This document shows positions 44,300 to 55,500 of a stretch of DNA of 64,000 bases, one piece after another. Origin of the DNA: Enchytraeus crypticus (taxonomy: Eukaryota; Annelida; Clitellata; Enchytraeida; Enchytraeidae); assembly GCA_905160935.1 (NCBI GenBank), contig CAJHZI010000514.1, positions 957,501 to 1,021,500 of the forward strand. Reading direction: 5' to 3'. A program made the position numbers and the translations under genes. Under the pieces are notes generated by a model. The model worked only from the letters and a program-made list of their open reading frames with translations, searched no databases and was not told the origin of the DNA. Numbering within the stretch: the first letter of the stretch is position 1; each line of letters starts with the position of its first letter.

Positions 44300-45370
44300 C
44301 TCTCTTAGAATGCACGGCCTACTGACAGGTCCATGGTCTATAATGCCTCCACTCTTCTCTGTCTTCTGCTTTCCTCTTAATGTCCACATATGAGTAGATC
44401 TTTAGATTTTTAAATCACACACACACACACATATATATAGGCCTATATATATATATATTATATATATATATATATATATATCAGAATGTAGTCTATCTGG
44501 TATCTGCCCTCGCTTCCGGTGCTTCCTGGTTTCTTCCATGTGTAACGCCTTCTCTTCTCATGTTTGAACCAAGTGTTGGTCACCACTAATCTCATTCTAT
44601 TGCAAAAGTCCACCAATTTTTGTCCTCTCTCATTTCTTTTTCCTAGACCATATTCTCCAACTTCATTTCCATCTCTCCCTTCACCCACCACCGCGTTCCA
44701 ATCCCCCATAACTATCACTTGATCTGTGGCTTTTTCTCCTTTAATCATTCCTTCTATTTTTCGTACATCGCTTCAATTTCCTCATCCTCTGAGGCTGATG
44801 TAGGCATGTAGATTTGCATAAACACCAAATCTACTGGATCTGCTTTGATCCGCACTAACATCAGTCTGTCTCTGCACTGGAGAACCTTTGTTACGCAATC
44901 ACTTACATTTCTATCCAATATCATAGCCACACCCTTCTCCCTTTTATCTCCTCTGGAGTAAATAACCCTGTACCCATCACTAATAAAATCTCCCGTTCCC
45001 AACCACCTTACTTCACTCATCCCTAGGACATTTATTTTACCTTTCTCCATCTCCCTCTTTACATTTTCTAACTTTCCCCTTTCACCCATAGTTCTCACAT
45101 TCCATGTGCCCACATTTATCCTTTTGGGGCGCATGGAATGTCCTCTTGGTATATCTATGGGGCATCCAAGGTGCCGACTTGCCGTGGGATTCTTAACACC
45201 CCCTCCCCATTTAAGGGGTACACGGGACTGGGGGCGTTCATTTTTGTCGTGATATACCATTATTTTCTTGGGTGATATGCTTTTTGACGAGGTGGGCCCC
45301 CTATGCCTTCCTCAGCTTTGACTGACATTCACCGGGCAGGGGGCGTCATTCCCTGCGAAAACTATACTAT
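44300..45370 (-). pseudogene. RTE-type LINE, antisense: leader, endonuclease and 3' end, RT missing
   Basis: The minus strand from about 45370 carries the leader, then KRINVGTWNVRTMGERGKLE, INVLGMSEVRWLGTGDF, VDLVFMQIYMPTS and, after one frame change at about 44755, VIVMGDWNAVVGEG and RRYTWKKPGSTG to DYILI (44480). These are the APE-endonuclease motifs of RTE/BovB-like LINEs. A (TA)n/(CA)n stretch replaces the middle, and 44300-44412 is the antisense RTE 3' end (GGCATTATAGACCATGGACC). It is dead. Confidence 0.8.
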
Positions 45371-46450
45371 AAAAGTTTACCTGTTTGCGAAAGAAGCTTA
45401 GAATATGGAAATGACGTTTTTGTATGCTTTGTAGACTTCGAGAAGGCCTTTGACAGGATTGATTGGATAACGATGATGAATATCATAAAAAATAGGAATT
45501 GACTGGATTGATAGAAGACTAATTTTGAGCTTGTACAAGAATCAAAGAGCAGTAATCAAAATCCAACAAGAATACTCAGAAGAAGGTGAAATAGGACGTG
45601 GAGTAAGACAAGGTTGTAGCATTTCACCGTTGCTGTTTAACATTTACGCTGAGGCAATGATGGAGGAAGCCATGGAAGACTTGGAAGAAGGAATAAAAGT
45701 AGGAGGGAATTTGGTACAAGATATGGTTGCAGATGACCAAGGCATGGTAGCAGGCAGTGGATAGGCTGAATGATACGGCTTTAAGATATGGCATGAAGAT
45801 TAATATAAAAAATACCAAGGTTATGAGAGTGTCCAATAATAAAGGTGAAGTTAATATCACAATAAATGGTACGAAATTGGAACAGGTAAGGAGTTTCAAA
45901 TATTTGGGTCATACTATAACCGATGATGGGAAATGTGAGATGGAAATATGCAGTAGGATTGCACAAGCAAAAGCGGCCTTTGGTAGTAGAAAAGAACTAT
46001 TAACAAAAAGTCTAAAGAAAGACACAAAGATAAAGATAGTGAAAACTTTGGTTTGGACCACGCTATTGTATGGATGTGAAACATGGACCTTAAGGAAGGA
46101 AGATATTAGGAAACTGGAGGCATTGGAAATGTGGATTTGGAGAAGAATGGAGAGGATTAGCTGGACTCAAAAGGTTACAAATGAGGAAGTTCTGGAGAGC
46201 ACAGATAGACAGTTGATAAATGTATTAGGAAATAGGAAAAGAGATGGATAGGACACATTCTAAGGGGAGAAGGCCTATTAAAAGAGGTCATGGAAGGTAG
46301 AATGGAAGGAAAAAGAGGCAAGGGCAGGCCGAGATTAGGTATGTTAGACGATTTAAAGACCCACTCATATGTGGAAATGAAGAGGAAGGCGGAAGACAGA
46401 GAAGTGTGGAGGCGTTATGTACCATGGACCTGCCAGTAGGCTGTGCACTA

Positions 46451-46452
<2 letters not shown>
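45370..46452 (+). pseudogene. RTE-type LINE reverse transcriptase fragment
   Basis: It starts within the reverse transcriptase (FVDFEKAFDRIDW), continues [71 protein letters not shown] and GRPRLGMLDDLKTHS, and ends ACCATGGACCTGCCAGTAGG, CTGTGCACTAAG before a (TA)n run. The catalytic region is damaged: the expected 'YADD' area reads VADDQGMVAGSG with a stop. There are several frame changes. It faces away from the antisense piece at 44300-45370. Confidence 0.85.
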
Positions 46453-46495
<43 letters not shown>

Positions 46496-46510
46496 TAGAT
46501 AGATAGATAT
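46452..46510. repeat. (TA)n then (TAGA)n tail
   Basis: A TA run directly follows the RTE 3' end. The same arrangement is seen at 50501 and 60797, so the run may arise from the element's tail. Confidence 0.85.
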
Positions 46511-47477
46511 ACATAAGCTATAATATATAGAGAGTTGGAGGAATTAAAGTCCACAGGGTGGATCTAAAAGTGTTCTCAGATGGAGTGCACTTGGCCTCAG
46601 GCAGAAGTACCTATACAAATTTTGAGCAAGGCAAGACTTTGGAATTGATGATTTAGGGTACCATGTGATTTGAATTAGAAATTAAGTACACGTAGGATTG
46701 TGCTGATAAAAAAAAATTTATCAGACAATTTCTGAGAGGTATTAAATATACAGCAATATTACATTTCAATGTCGAATATAACCACTTATAATTATTAGGT
46801 TCAAAATAAACTATTTCAGTCATTTTCAGAAAGTTGCGTTTCAATATATATCTATACAGTGACTCATTCTGTAGTTATATTTAAATGCAGCTTTTCTGAA
46901 CTGGTTTATTTATCAATGATATAATGTATGAATGAAAATAATATATCACCAAAAGCAAAAGGGAGAGAACAGATCAGAAAGCTTCTCTGGGGGGGGGGGT
47001 GTGAATTTGATTGATACACACGTAACACAACTGTGCACTGTTTCAAAGCCTCTCTGTATGATCATGCTATTTGAGAAAGTAGAAGACCGATGGTTAGATC
47101 TCTTAATTAGGTTGACTGACCCTGTCCTCCTCCCATGCAGTGTTACACTACTGTAAGCTTTATTTATAAGTACATTTTTTCTTCAAAAATTGGTCTCCAA
47201 CTTATCAAAATCAAAGCAAGAAATCATTCAAAGAAGTTAACTTCACAACATCTCATTTTCACAGACAAAATCAAATGTACATTAAAAGTACATTTAAACA
47301 TTATGATATAATCTTGATAGGTTAAAATAAAACAACATAAATATATGTAAGAATAGGGTCACAATACAGCAAAGTTAAATCAATATTTTATAATAGATGA
47401 CTTTATGGAACATTTTATACTAGATGCACTTCTTGAAATACAACATTTGCTAATAACGTTCTGAAAGTGGCCAGTGG
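46511..47477. other. Region between RTE fragment and MPV17
   Basis: It holds the MPV17 3' UTR on the minus strand (a TTTATT at 47161-47166 gives an AATAAA signal about 310 bases after the stop) and a G-run at 46988-46997. No other gene or repeat is recognised. Confidence 0.45.
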
Positions 47478-48050
47478 TTAATTTCCTTCAGATTTAGTTT
47501 GCTTAGAACTGACATCACTGAAATTGGAAGCTCTGTAAGACAGGAACGTATTCCAGAACAAAGCCACAAATCCCGCAAAGAGTACTCTTTGATTAAATGG
47601 GACTAAGTAGAAATTTATTGTCTGCGCTGCTGGCCACACCTGGTAGTTGACGAGCAGAACTGGAAAATAGTCCCTTTTCAATGTATCTACAGTTTGCTGC
47701 ACAGAACCCGATGACCAAAATGTCATAACGGTAAAAAATGTGCCCAATACTACAGGAGCCATAAGAACCTGATCCAATAGCATTTTATAAACTCCGCCCC
47801 GTGCACCAGGTGTTTTAACCACACGATTCAAATATCTGTACCACACAGACAGTGTAGGACCCAGAAGACAGAAACCAAATACGGCAAATCTAGCGCTCCT
47901 CTTGGCTGAATATTGCGCTAATGTTTTTCTTTCAATCACGAATTGAGCAATAAGATCTCCCGATGTCGTCAATACGCCTGTTGTCGCCGCTTGAACTTTC
48001 ACAGGATGTCTAGACAGCACTGACAAATACACTTTTAATATTGACGCCAT
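47478..48050 (-). CDS. MPV17: Mpv17/PMP22-family inner-membrane channel protein, single exon
   Basis: A 190-residue protein, close to the 176 residues of human MPV17, with start ATG at 48050-48048 and stop TAA at 47480-47478. MPV17 is a mitochondrial inner-membrane protein that forms a channel and is needed for mitochondrial DNA maintenance. Family blocks: YLSVLSRHPVKVQAATTGVL, GDLIAQFVIERK, GFCLLGPTLSVWYRYLNRVV, MLLDQVLMAPVVLGTFF, TLKRDYFPVLLVNYQVWPAA, QTINFYLVPFNQRVLFAGFV and LFWNTFLSYRAS. Four hydrophobic segments fit the family topology. The whole frame is uninterrupted in one exon, whereas vertebrate MPV17 has several introns. It is divergent from ANKRD13. Paralogue choice (MPV17 against MPV17-like or PXMP2) rests on motif likeness. 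Confidence 0.93.
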   Translation of the reverse strand: MASILKVYLSVLSRHPVKVQAATTGVLTTSGDLIAQFVIERKTLAQYSAKRSARFAVFGFCLLGPTLSVWYRYLNRVVKTPGARGGVYKMLLDQVLMAPVVLGTFFTVMTFWSSGSVQQTVDTLKRDYFPVLLVNYQVWPAAQTINFYLVPFNQRVLFAGFVALFWNTFLSYRASNFSDVSSKQTKSEGN

Positions 48051-48661
48051 TCTTATTTCCCTTATTTACTGGCGTCGGACGATAGTAGTCTATAATAGGC
48101 CTAATTATAATTCATTTAGCACTTTTAATATTAGCACATGTCATATTGTGTTTATTTACAATTTTATATGGCCTAAGCTTACGCATTAAAACTTTGCTGT
48201 GTTTCCAGCTGCGCGTAAGAAAAATATATTCGCTTAGTTTTCCAGTTTTTTGATGATCTTCGACAGATATCATATAGTTTTGTATGCTTCAAGTTAATAC
48301 AGTGGGCTTTTAACTGAAACAAATGTTATTAGAGTGCTACTGTCGTCAACAACCACATCGAACACTTTGAAATCAGGTCCAAGTACGGGAGTAAAAATTC
48401 ATTAGCCGTTGAGTCCCAGCCAAAGATCTCGTGTACGTCGGGATACGAAAAGTCTGAATATATCTCTTCTCCATAACTCAAACTTTTTTATTAGATTGTT
48501 TTACGAAAACATTTGTTATTACTTTCGAGGAATTAAAGATTAAGGGGGCCAAAAATTAAACAAGATGCTGCAGCCACAAAACGACCGTTTATAAAGCTGG
48601 AGAAATAAGTTCAAATAACTTACATAGGTCTAAATTTAAAGGAAATTTATATGATGATTAT

Positions 48662-48765
48662 CATTGGCGTAACCACCGAGGGGACAGGGGGACATGTCCC
48701 CCCAGAATTTAGACTGGGGGACATCCATGCAAATGTCCCCCCCCCCAGAATTTAGACTCAAATAT
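48662..48765. mobile_element. Possible hAT-like end with internal duplication
   Basis: CATTGGCGTAACCACCGAGG is like the CAGTGGCGTA ends of hAT elements. It is followed by two copies of a GGGGGACAT-to-CCCCAGAATTTAGACT unit. I found no matching right end or target duplication. Confidence 0.35.
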
Positions 48766-48984
48766 ATATACTTCATGTAAGAAATTGTGCGTATTTTCAA
48801 TGTCGCTCAATAACTGCATGTGTCAGTATTACTAGCATTTATAGAGCTGTGCTGTAGATCGAGTTGTAAACTGATACGCTTACATGATATTAATTATTGG
48901 CATCTGCGTATACTCGGCCTTAGACTCCTATATACTGTCACATACTTTAGTAGTAGCCTATATAGGAGATTATAGGGCTGAGCA

Positions 48985-49685
48985 TATATTAAGAAAGATA
49001 TCGATAAATTAGATAGGGTACAAGCCAGAGCAACAATTAAAAAGGCTGGTATTTGACTGTCAAAAACTTAGTTATGAGAATAGATTAAAATTCGTAGGAT
49101 TAACCTCTTTAAGTGAGAGAAGAATTAGAGGAGATTTAATAGAAGTTTTTAAGATACTTAAAGGCTTCAGCAAAGTTAACCATAGTATTTGGTTTAATTT
49201 ATCAAACTACAGAAACACAAGGGGGCATATTTATAAACTTAGTAAATTCAGAAGCAGACTAGATTTAAGGAAATTTTTCTTTAGTCAGAGAGTTATAAAT
49301 GCTTAGAATAGTTTGTCAAGCGAAGTTGTGGAAGCAGAATCAGTGAATGTTTTTAAAAATAAATATGATAAAGAACATGTAAATTAGATGCTAATTGCAT
49401 GTGTCAGTTTTAGATGCTAATTGCATATTCAGTGTTAGTATGATTTGATTTATATTAATTGGTTTTAGTTAAGAACCTGATGAGTCCTAAACAAGCATAT
49501 AATTGCTTCTCAAAGATATGGAATTATAATTATAATTCTTTATTCTATGTTGCTTCCTGACTCTGTAATGCTATGTTATAAAGGTTATACTGGTAAAATG
49601 TAATTTAACTTGTTTTGAAGTTTTTACATCTGGTAGCACTTGGAAATCAGAATTAATATATTTGTTAAATAAATAAATAAAACTG
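48985..49685 (+). pseudogene. CR1-type LINE, 3' fragment
   Basis: Read in one frame it gives LSYENRLKFVGLTSLSERRI, RGDLIEVFKILKGF, LSNYRNTRGHIYKL, FFFSQRVINA, stop, NSLSSEVVEAESVNVFKNKY, clearly related to the C-terminus of the ORF2 at 32447-35316 but a different subfamily. There are two in-frame stops. A 3' UTR follows and ends TTAAATAAATAAATAAAAC. It lies between the divergent MPV17 and ANKRD13 starts, so it may sit in or near their promoters. Confidence 0.85.
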
Positions 49686-49749
49686 GAGAACTGTTTCTAT
49701 CATATTTTTATTAATGTTTGGATTAAATAGAACATAAGCAGTCCTAACC

Positions 49750-50079
49750 ATGACGTCCATAGAAGATCGCTATCCGCTGCACTATCATGCTTGGTATAAC
49801 AATTTTGAGGCTCTTCATCAGTTGCTGTCATCAGGACAGGTTTGGTCCTACTTATTTATATTGCCGGTTGATGAACAATATATGCATGAGTAATTGTCAT
49901 ATGTGTTTAATCTTTGACTGCGGTGCCTTTAAGAGGTCTAAAAAATTAAGAATTCTTACTAATATAGAAACTATAATGAAGATTACCGATCCCGTATTAA
50001 ACTAACATCACAAGTCTTTGTGACTTCCTTAATCAGTATAATATTGTTAAGTTAAATTCATTCCAAGCTGTCAACTCTA

Positions 50080-50139
<60 letters not shown>

Positions 50140-50498
50140 CGTGTTGTGCTCGGGTGTGGTTGGACCACTGTAAAATAGGGCAACCACAAACAATCGGCCG
50201 CGTGTACGTAAGAGGCGACTAAAGGCAGGTGCTGAGGATGGCAAGAGGGGACCCACCTCACCATGAAATACTTTCCCCCTGGATTAAATGGAAATTAATC
50301 CACCTAACTGAGGGAGACAACGGGAAACCACCTCAGAAGCCATATTTTTCCCAAGCTATAGGCTACTTAAGGGTATGGATAAGGCATAGACTTTGTGAAG
50401 GGATTAACTTGTTGATCTATGGAGTGCTCTTATGGAGCGAGAAAGAAGACTTTGATTATGAATATGTACCTTGAACCTGCCACTTGAAGAGAGAGAGA

Positions 50499-50538
<40 letters not shown>

Positions 50539-50620
50539 TCTCTCTCTCTTCAGTGCACTGCCAAGTGGCAGGTTCAAGGTACATATTCATAATCAAAGTC
50601 TTCTTATATATATATATTAT

Positions 50621-50685
<65 letters not shown>

Positions 50686-52592
50686 CCATATCACTATCCA
50701 TAACAAAGTGACAAGATTTAACAAAGTAACTAGAAATTAAGTATCATGTGCAATTTGATCAGAAAGATTAATATGAATTTATAAATTCAAAATCCAGTAA
50801 GTTTTGCTTATAGCTTACCAATACCTGAATTAGCAGTTTCATGAATTTTAATAACTAATTAGTGATTCCTGACCTTACAATAACATTACGTCAAAATACA
50901 CTAGAGTAATTGCTAATTATGGTATTGCATACAATTATGAAGTATAAACTATAAACATTTCTTATGTGTACCAATCATATTGCTGCAGCATGATGTAGAC
51001 TTTTTTTAAAACGGCAACTATTAAGTTGGTCTACAATCTTAAGAATATACATAATATAATATATTAATATTAAGCATATTTGACAATGAACTTTGCCTAT
51101 CGCTGCAATGATAAAAAAAATAACACCTATAAAATATCCATATCTGCACTTGGCAAACGAAATTATGAGAACACGCTATGTCAAATTAGGAATAACTAGA
51201 TTAGGATTAGTTACGTACTTAGGTTAGGTTTGGATTAGTTTAAATTCGCTATTTGTTGGATTCCATGATTGTACATGTATAAACTTAACACCAGTGTCAG
51301 AGTCAAATTCAAAATCAAATTTTCAAATTAAAAAAAATGATTTTGAAGGTGATTTTGATGTTTGAAATTTACAAAAGCAGCCAAATTTTGATTTTGAAAT
51401 CAAAATCATTTTTGTGAAATGATTTCAAAATGAAAACCGTGATTTTGATTTTATTTTGTGATTTTAAATCAAATGATTTGATATTATTACCCAAAACTGT
51501 ATGTATAAATATATATGTGTGTGGGCATGTGTCTATGTATATATGTATGTATTTAGGTACATACGTACGTATGTATGTATTGATAAATTTGATAAATTTA
51601 TAGTTGATTGACTGCATGAATGACTATATGAGCAATCAATCAAGCAACCACTCTGTATATGGATGGCTTCAGGTTTACGATGTAGAAAAAATTGATCCAA
51701 GAGGCAGAACACCGCTTCATCTAGCTATTGCACTGGGGCACCTCGAGAGCGTTAAGGTTCTGCTGCTTCATAATGCTAATGCTGACGTGGAAAGCAGCAA
51801 ATACTGGACAGGTTATTTAGCTAAATATTATATTTACTTTACTGGCATCTTGTTATTTATAAGCCATAGCTTACTGGAACAAGAGTACTTTTTCAGGCAT
51901 TTGACATGTGTGTAACAATAGGAACAAAATTAATTGCCATGTATTACTGCCTTTTGCTCAATGGCATTGAAGCTTTTGGACAGTACCTTTGGTAGGCTAC
52001 TAGGTTCTTCTGGTCTATTTGGTCGGCCATAATAAAAATAGTACAATCCTTAATAGGGAATCCACAATAAATGTTCTATTTGCTAACTTGGTAGTAAGCT
52101 TGCTTAATGGTAGTATATATATAGGCCACTGAATAATTGAGAATTCCATTTAATTATGCAAAATAGTCTGCTGACCTGTAATGATCGTCATTAGTAGTGT
52201 TTATTGTAAGATTAACATTTTTAGGAACTCTTCTTTTATACGATTAAAGTTAGTTGCCGCAGGGATTGGCTTCATATAGACCCATCTAGCAGGCACAATT
52301 ACCTAACCTCTGAAATGTCTAAAATCTGAAATGTTGAATGTTTACACCTGAAATTATTTCAAGTATATTGTTAGGGATTTGATAGAGCTTATTGTTGGGT
52401 ATTTGATAGATGAATGTTTGGACAGTGTGACTCTACTTGTTGATGTTTGGATTGTATGTTGTCACAGCTGTTCAGGAAGCCATTGCGACGGGAGACCCTG
52501 AGCTCGTTCAGATTTGTCTTCAGTACAGAGAGGCTCGTAGGAACACAGACCGTATTGCCGGGGTGCCCGGGCTTCTGAGAAGACTTACTGAG
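49750..52592 (+). CDS. ANKRD13: ANKRD13 ankyrin-repeat exons 1-3
   Basis: Exon 1 (30 residues) supplies [20 protein letters not shown]. Exon 2 has the cleanest ankyrin repeat, [20 protein letters not shown]. Exon 3 gives [20 protein letters not shown]. The start ATG was chosen because it opens a frame that aligns from residue 1 with the family and ends at a GT donor. Intron 1 contains a repeat-C copy, a palindrome and TA arrays. Confidence 0.94.
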
Positions 52593-55500
52593 GTTCCTTT
52601 CACGAATCACTCATATTCTACATGTATATTAATAGAACTGCTAATATCCCCTTGTTGTGTCCGGGTTGTTTGAAGAATTGACCAACTGGTGACTGCACGT
52701 GTCGGAGAAGGCGACTAAAGCACTAAGATCCAAGCCATCGTCAGAAAGGGCATTCGGTTGGTGAGCGCCTAGCTTCCAGAATTGCTACAAAAAATTTAAA
52801 CGAATAGAAAAGTCTCAAATAGGGGATTGACTGATGGATGATATGATGTAGGACAGAGATGATTTGAGTCAGTCTGTTTGTAGTTAAACTAGGATTCAAG
52901 GGAAGATGATGATGATGAATAGAACCGCTTTATGGATCAAATTACTATCGTTATGCTACAATGAACAATATATGTTCAGATAGTCGTGTATTCTGTAACA
53001 TATACTTGTGTCCCTTGAAGACAAACTTTTGTTTTTACAACCGATACTGCAACTAGGATCTCTGCAAATCTAGGCCTTGTTTTCTTGAACACAACCACCT
53101 TATACACACTTAACTATCTCCAATATTGCGATTTGAATAATGACATACACATATACAGTATGTGACTATTTTTTAAGATATTCAACATTTAGATCTAGCA
53201 AATAGCATTAATAAATGTAAAGCATTTTTGTATATGTTTGGTTTTATCTGATATAGACGGCGGGATTAGCGCACTTGGTTTAGTTGCGCGTCAGTTATCG
53301 AAGTTAAGCTGCATCGACCTCGGTTAGTACTCTGTGGGTGACCACTTTGGAAGACCGAGTATAGGTAAAAGCTTAGGAAGGAAAAAAATCCCAGGGTGAT
53401 GGAAGGGGTTATTCTTAAATCTGCGCCGGCTGCAATTGATGCGCCATCAAAAGGCAACAATTACTAATAACCATGGAGTGGAAGGAGGAAATGGGTCTTA
53501 AAACAAGCATCCGTGCTTCCTGACCCAGTGTGCCATTATGTTATGTTATGTTATATTGGTTTTATTTTATATTGGCTTTATCTTGATATTGTTTTTATGA
53601 TTATTATTATTTATTTGATTATTTCATTATTAGCCTTGTTGATTGTGAGTTTGTAAAGTTGATATGTTCTTTGAATATATTTGATTCTTTTCATAGGCTC
53701 CTGATTTCTATGTTGAAATGAAATGGGAATTCACGAGCTGGGGTGAGTATTTAGTGAGTTACTAAATTTAAGTTTCAGTCTATTATATCCATTATTTTTG
53801 TACAATGGTCTATTCACTAAAGTCTACGGATAATAGCTGATGTTATACTTTAAGTAATGCTCCATCAAATAGTCACATTTTTTCTGTAGTAATTGAACAT
53901 ATTCTTTTTTTAATGTACTTTGTTTCAATTTATTTGTTAGTAGGCAAATGGTTAATGAGCCTATGTTTCATTAGAATTGTAATATTAAATAAGTGCATTT
54001 GGCTGTTAAATAATTCACATTGCTGTCAGTTGTTTCATTTAGAATGCTGCAACATTTGAACCATTTTGTTACATAGTCTAGGAGTTATTCAAAACAACCT
54101 ACAATAGAAGCACATTTCATTATGTTTATTATTTCAATATAATATATTAAGTTTATTTAAAAATTATGTTTATTATTTCAATATAAAATATTAATATATT
54201 TAGCACATTTCATTATTTTATTATGTTTTTTCATTTCATTTCATTTATTATCATTTTATTTCACATTTCATATCATAAGTGAAGGGTTCAATTCCAGTAC
54301 TCTCGCATAACTTACATGCTATTCGAGCAGGAAGTTGATATTAAATTTGGCGTTACCCTTTTTTCACCTGCTAACAGTTTAGTGAAATTCAAGCATTACT
54401 GATTTACTGTGTGGAAGCTAAAAGGAAACTGCTATGTTTCACAAAGAATTTATGAATTAAGAATTAAAAATTTATGCTTATTAATGCCTTTGTGTGTTGG
54501 TGGTGTATGTTGTAGTTCCATTGGTTTCTCGCATGTGTCCAAGCGATACTTATAAAGTTTGGAAATCTGGTGAGTCATTTATATGAACACTAATATCTAG
54601 GATTAACTAAATCTAAAGAAAGTTTCTCTTCTTAGCATTTATTTTGTTGTCAAGTTTTTTTTTAATGTTTAGTTTTCCCTGTCACAGGGTAAATACATGT
54701 GCAGCTTCTTGTACATTGCATATTGCATGGTATTACATTTTCTGGCAGTTGTTATAATAATCCATTGGTGCATCATAATCTTCCAAATCATATGACGCGT
54801 TGAGTGACTAATTTTGACATTTCGGCTGCATTGATAAACGATAAGAAAAATAAGTTATACACGTATATAGATATACTAGATGTTGTTGACACAACTACTA
54901 ACAATTATCCAGATTTCTTGATCACGTGATACTCTAATGTGTACACAGGTTCTAATGTCCGAATCGACACTACACTGCTGGGGTTTAACAATATGAGCTG
55001 GCAAAGAGGCAGTAGGAGCTATATCTTCAAAGGGCAGGGTAAGTTTATTACATTGGTAGCTTTTCTTAGCTGTAAAACTAAGTTTAACATCTGTTTCAGT
55101 GTAACTAGTAATACAGTCTGAGCCAGTCTACCTGAGACTCCAACTGGTGGCCTCCCGCTTTTCTAGCAAGCATACTGTTCTTATTTCTGGTTAAATTTCT
55201 GTTACAATGTACCATTTTTGTGTCAGTGGTGCGTCATTATTCTGCAGCGACATTCACATAACAATATCATGTCTTGTAATCATCCTGTGGCTGCAACCAG
55301 CCCTAGGATGTTCACCTGACGTTACACTGTTGTGTCAATGTCGCTGCAGAATACTCAATAAAACGCAGTGTTAGAGAAACGTTATAGAATTATATTCAAA
55401 AATGGTGCAATTGTTAAATCAAAGCTTTAGAAATTCAGCACCGAAATGAATCATACAATTCTGTGCGACCCGGTTTATTGAAAACAATTATTAGTACTCA

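Noticed and set aside
48662-48980. Complete hAT element starting CATTGGCGTAACC
   Set aside because: No matching inverted end and no 8-bp duplication could be found to the right, so only an end fragment is reported.
53253-53370. Possible 5S rRNA gene
   Set aside because: Too diverged, no T-run terminator after box C, and it continues into a SINE body shared with the copy at 39893-40117.
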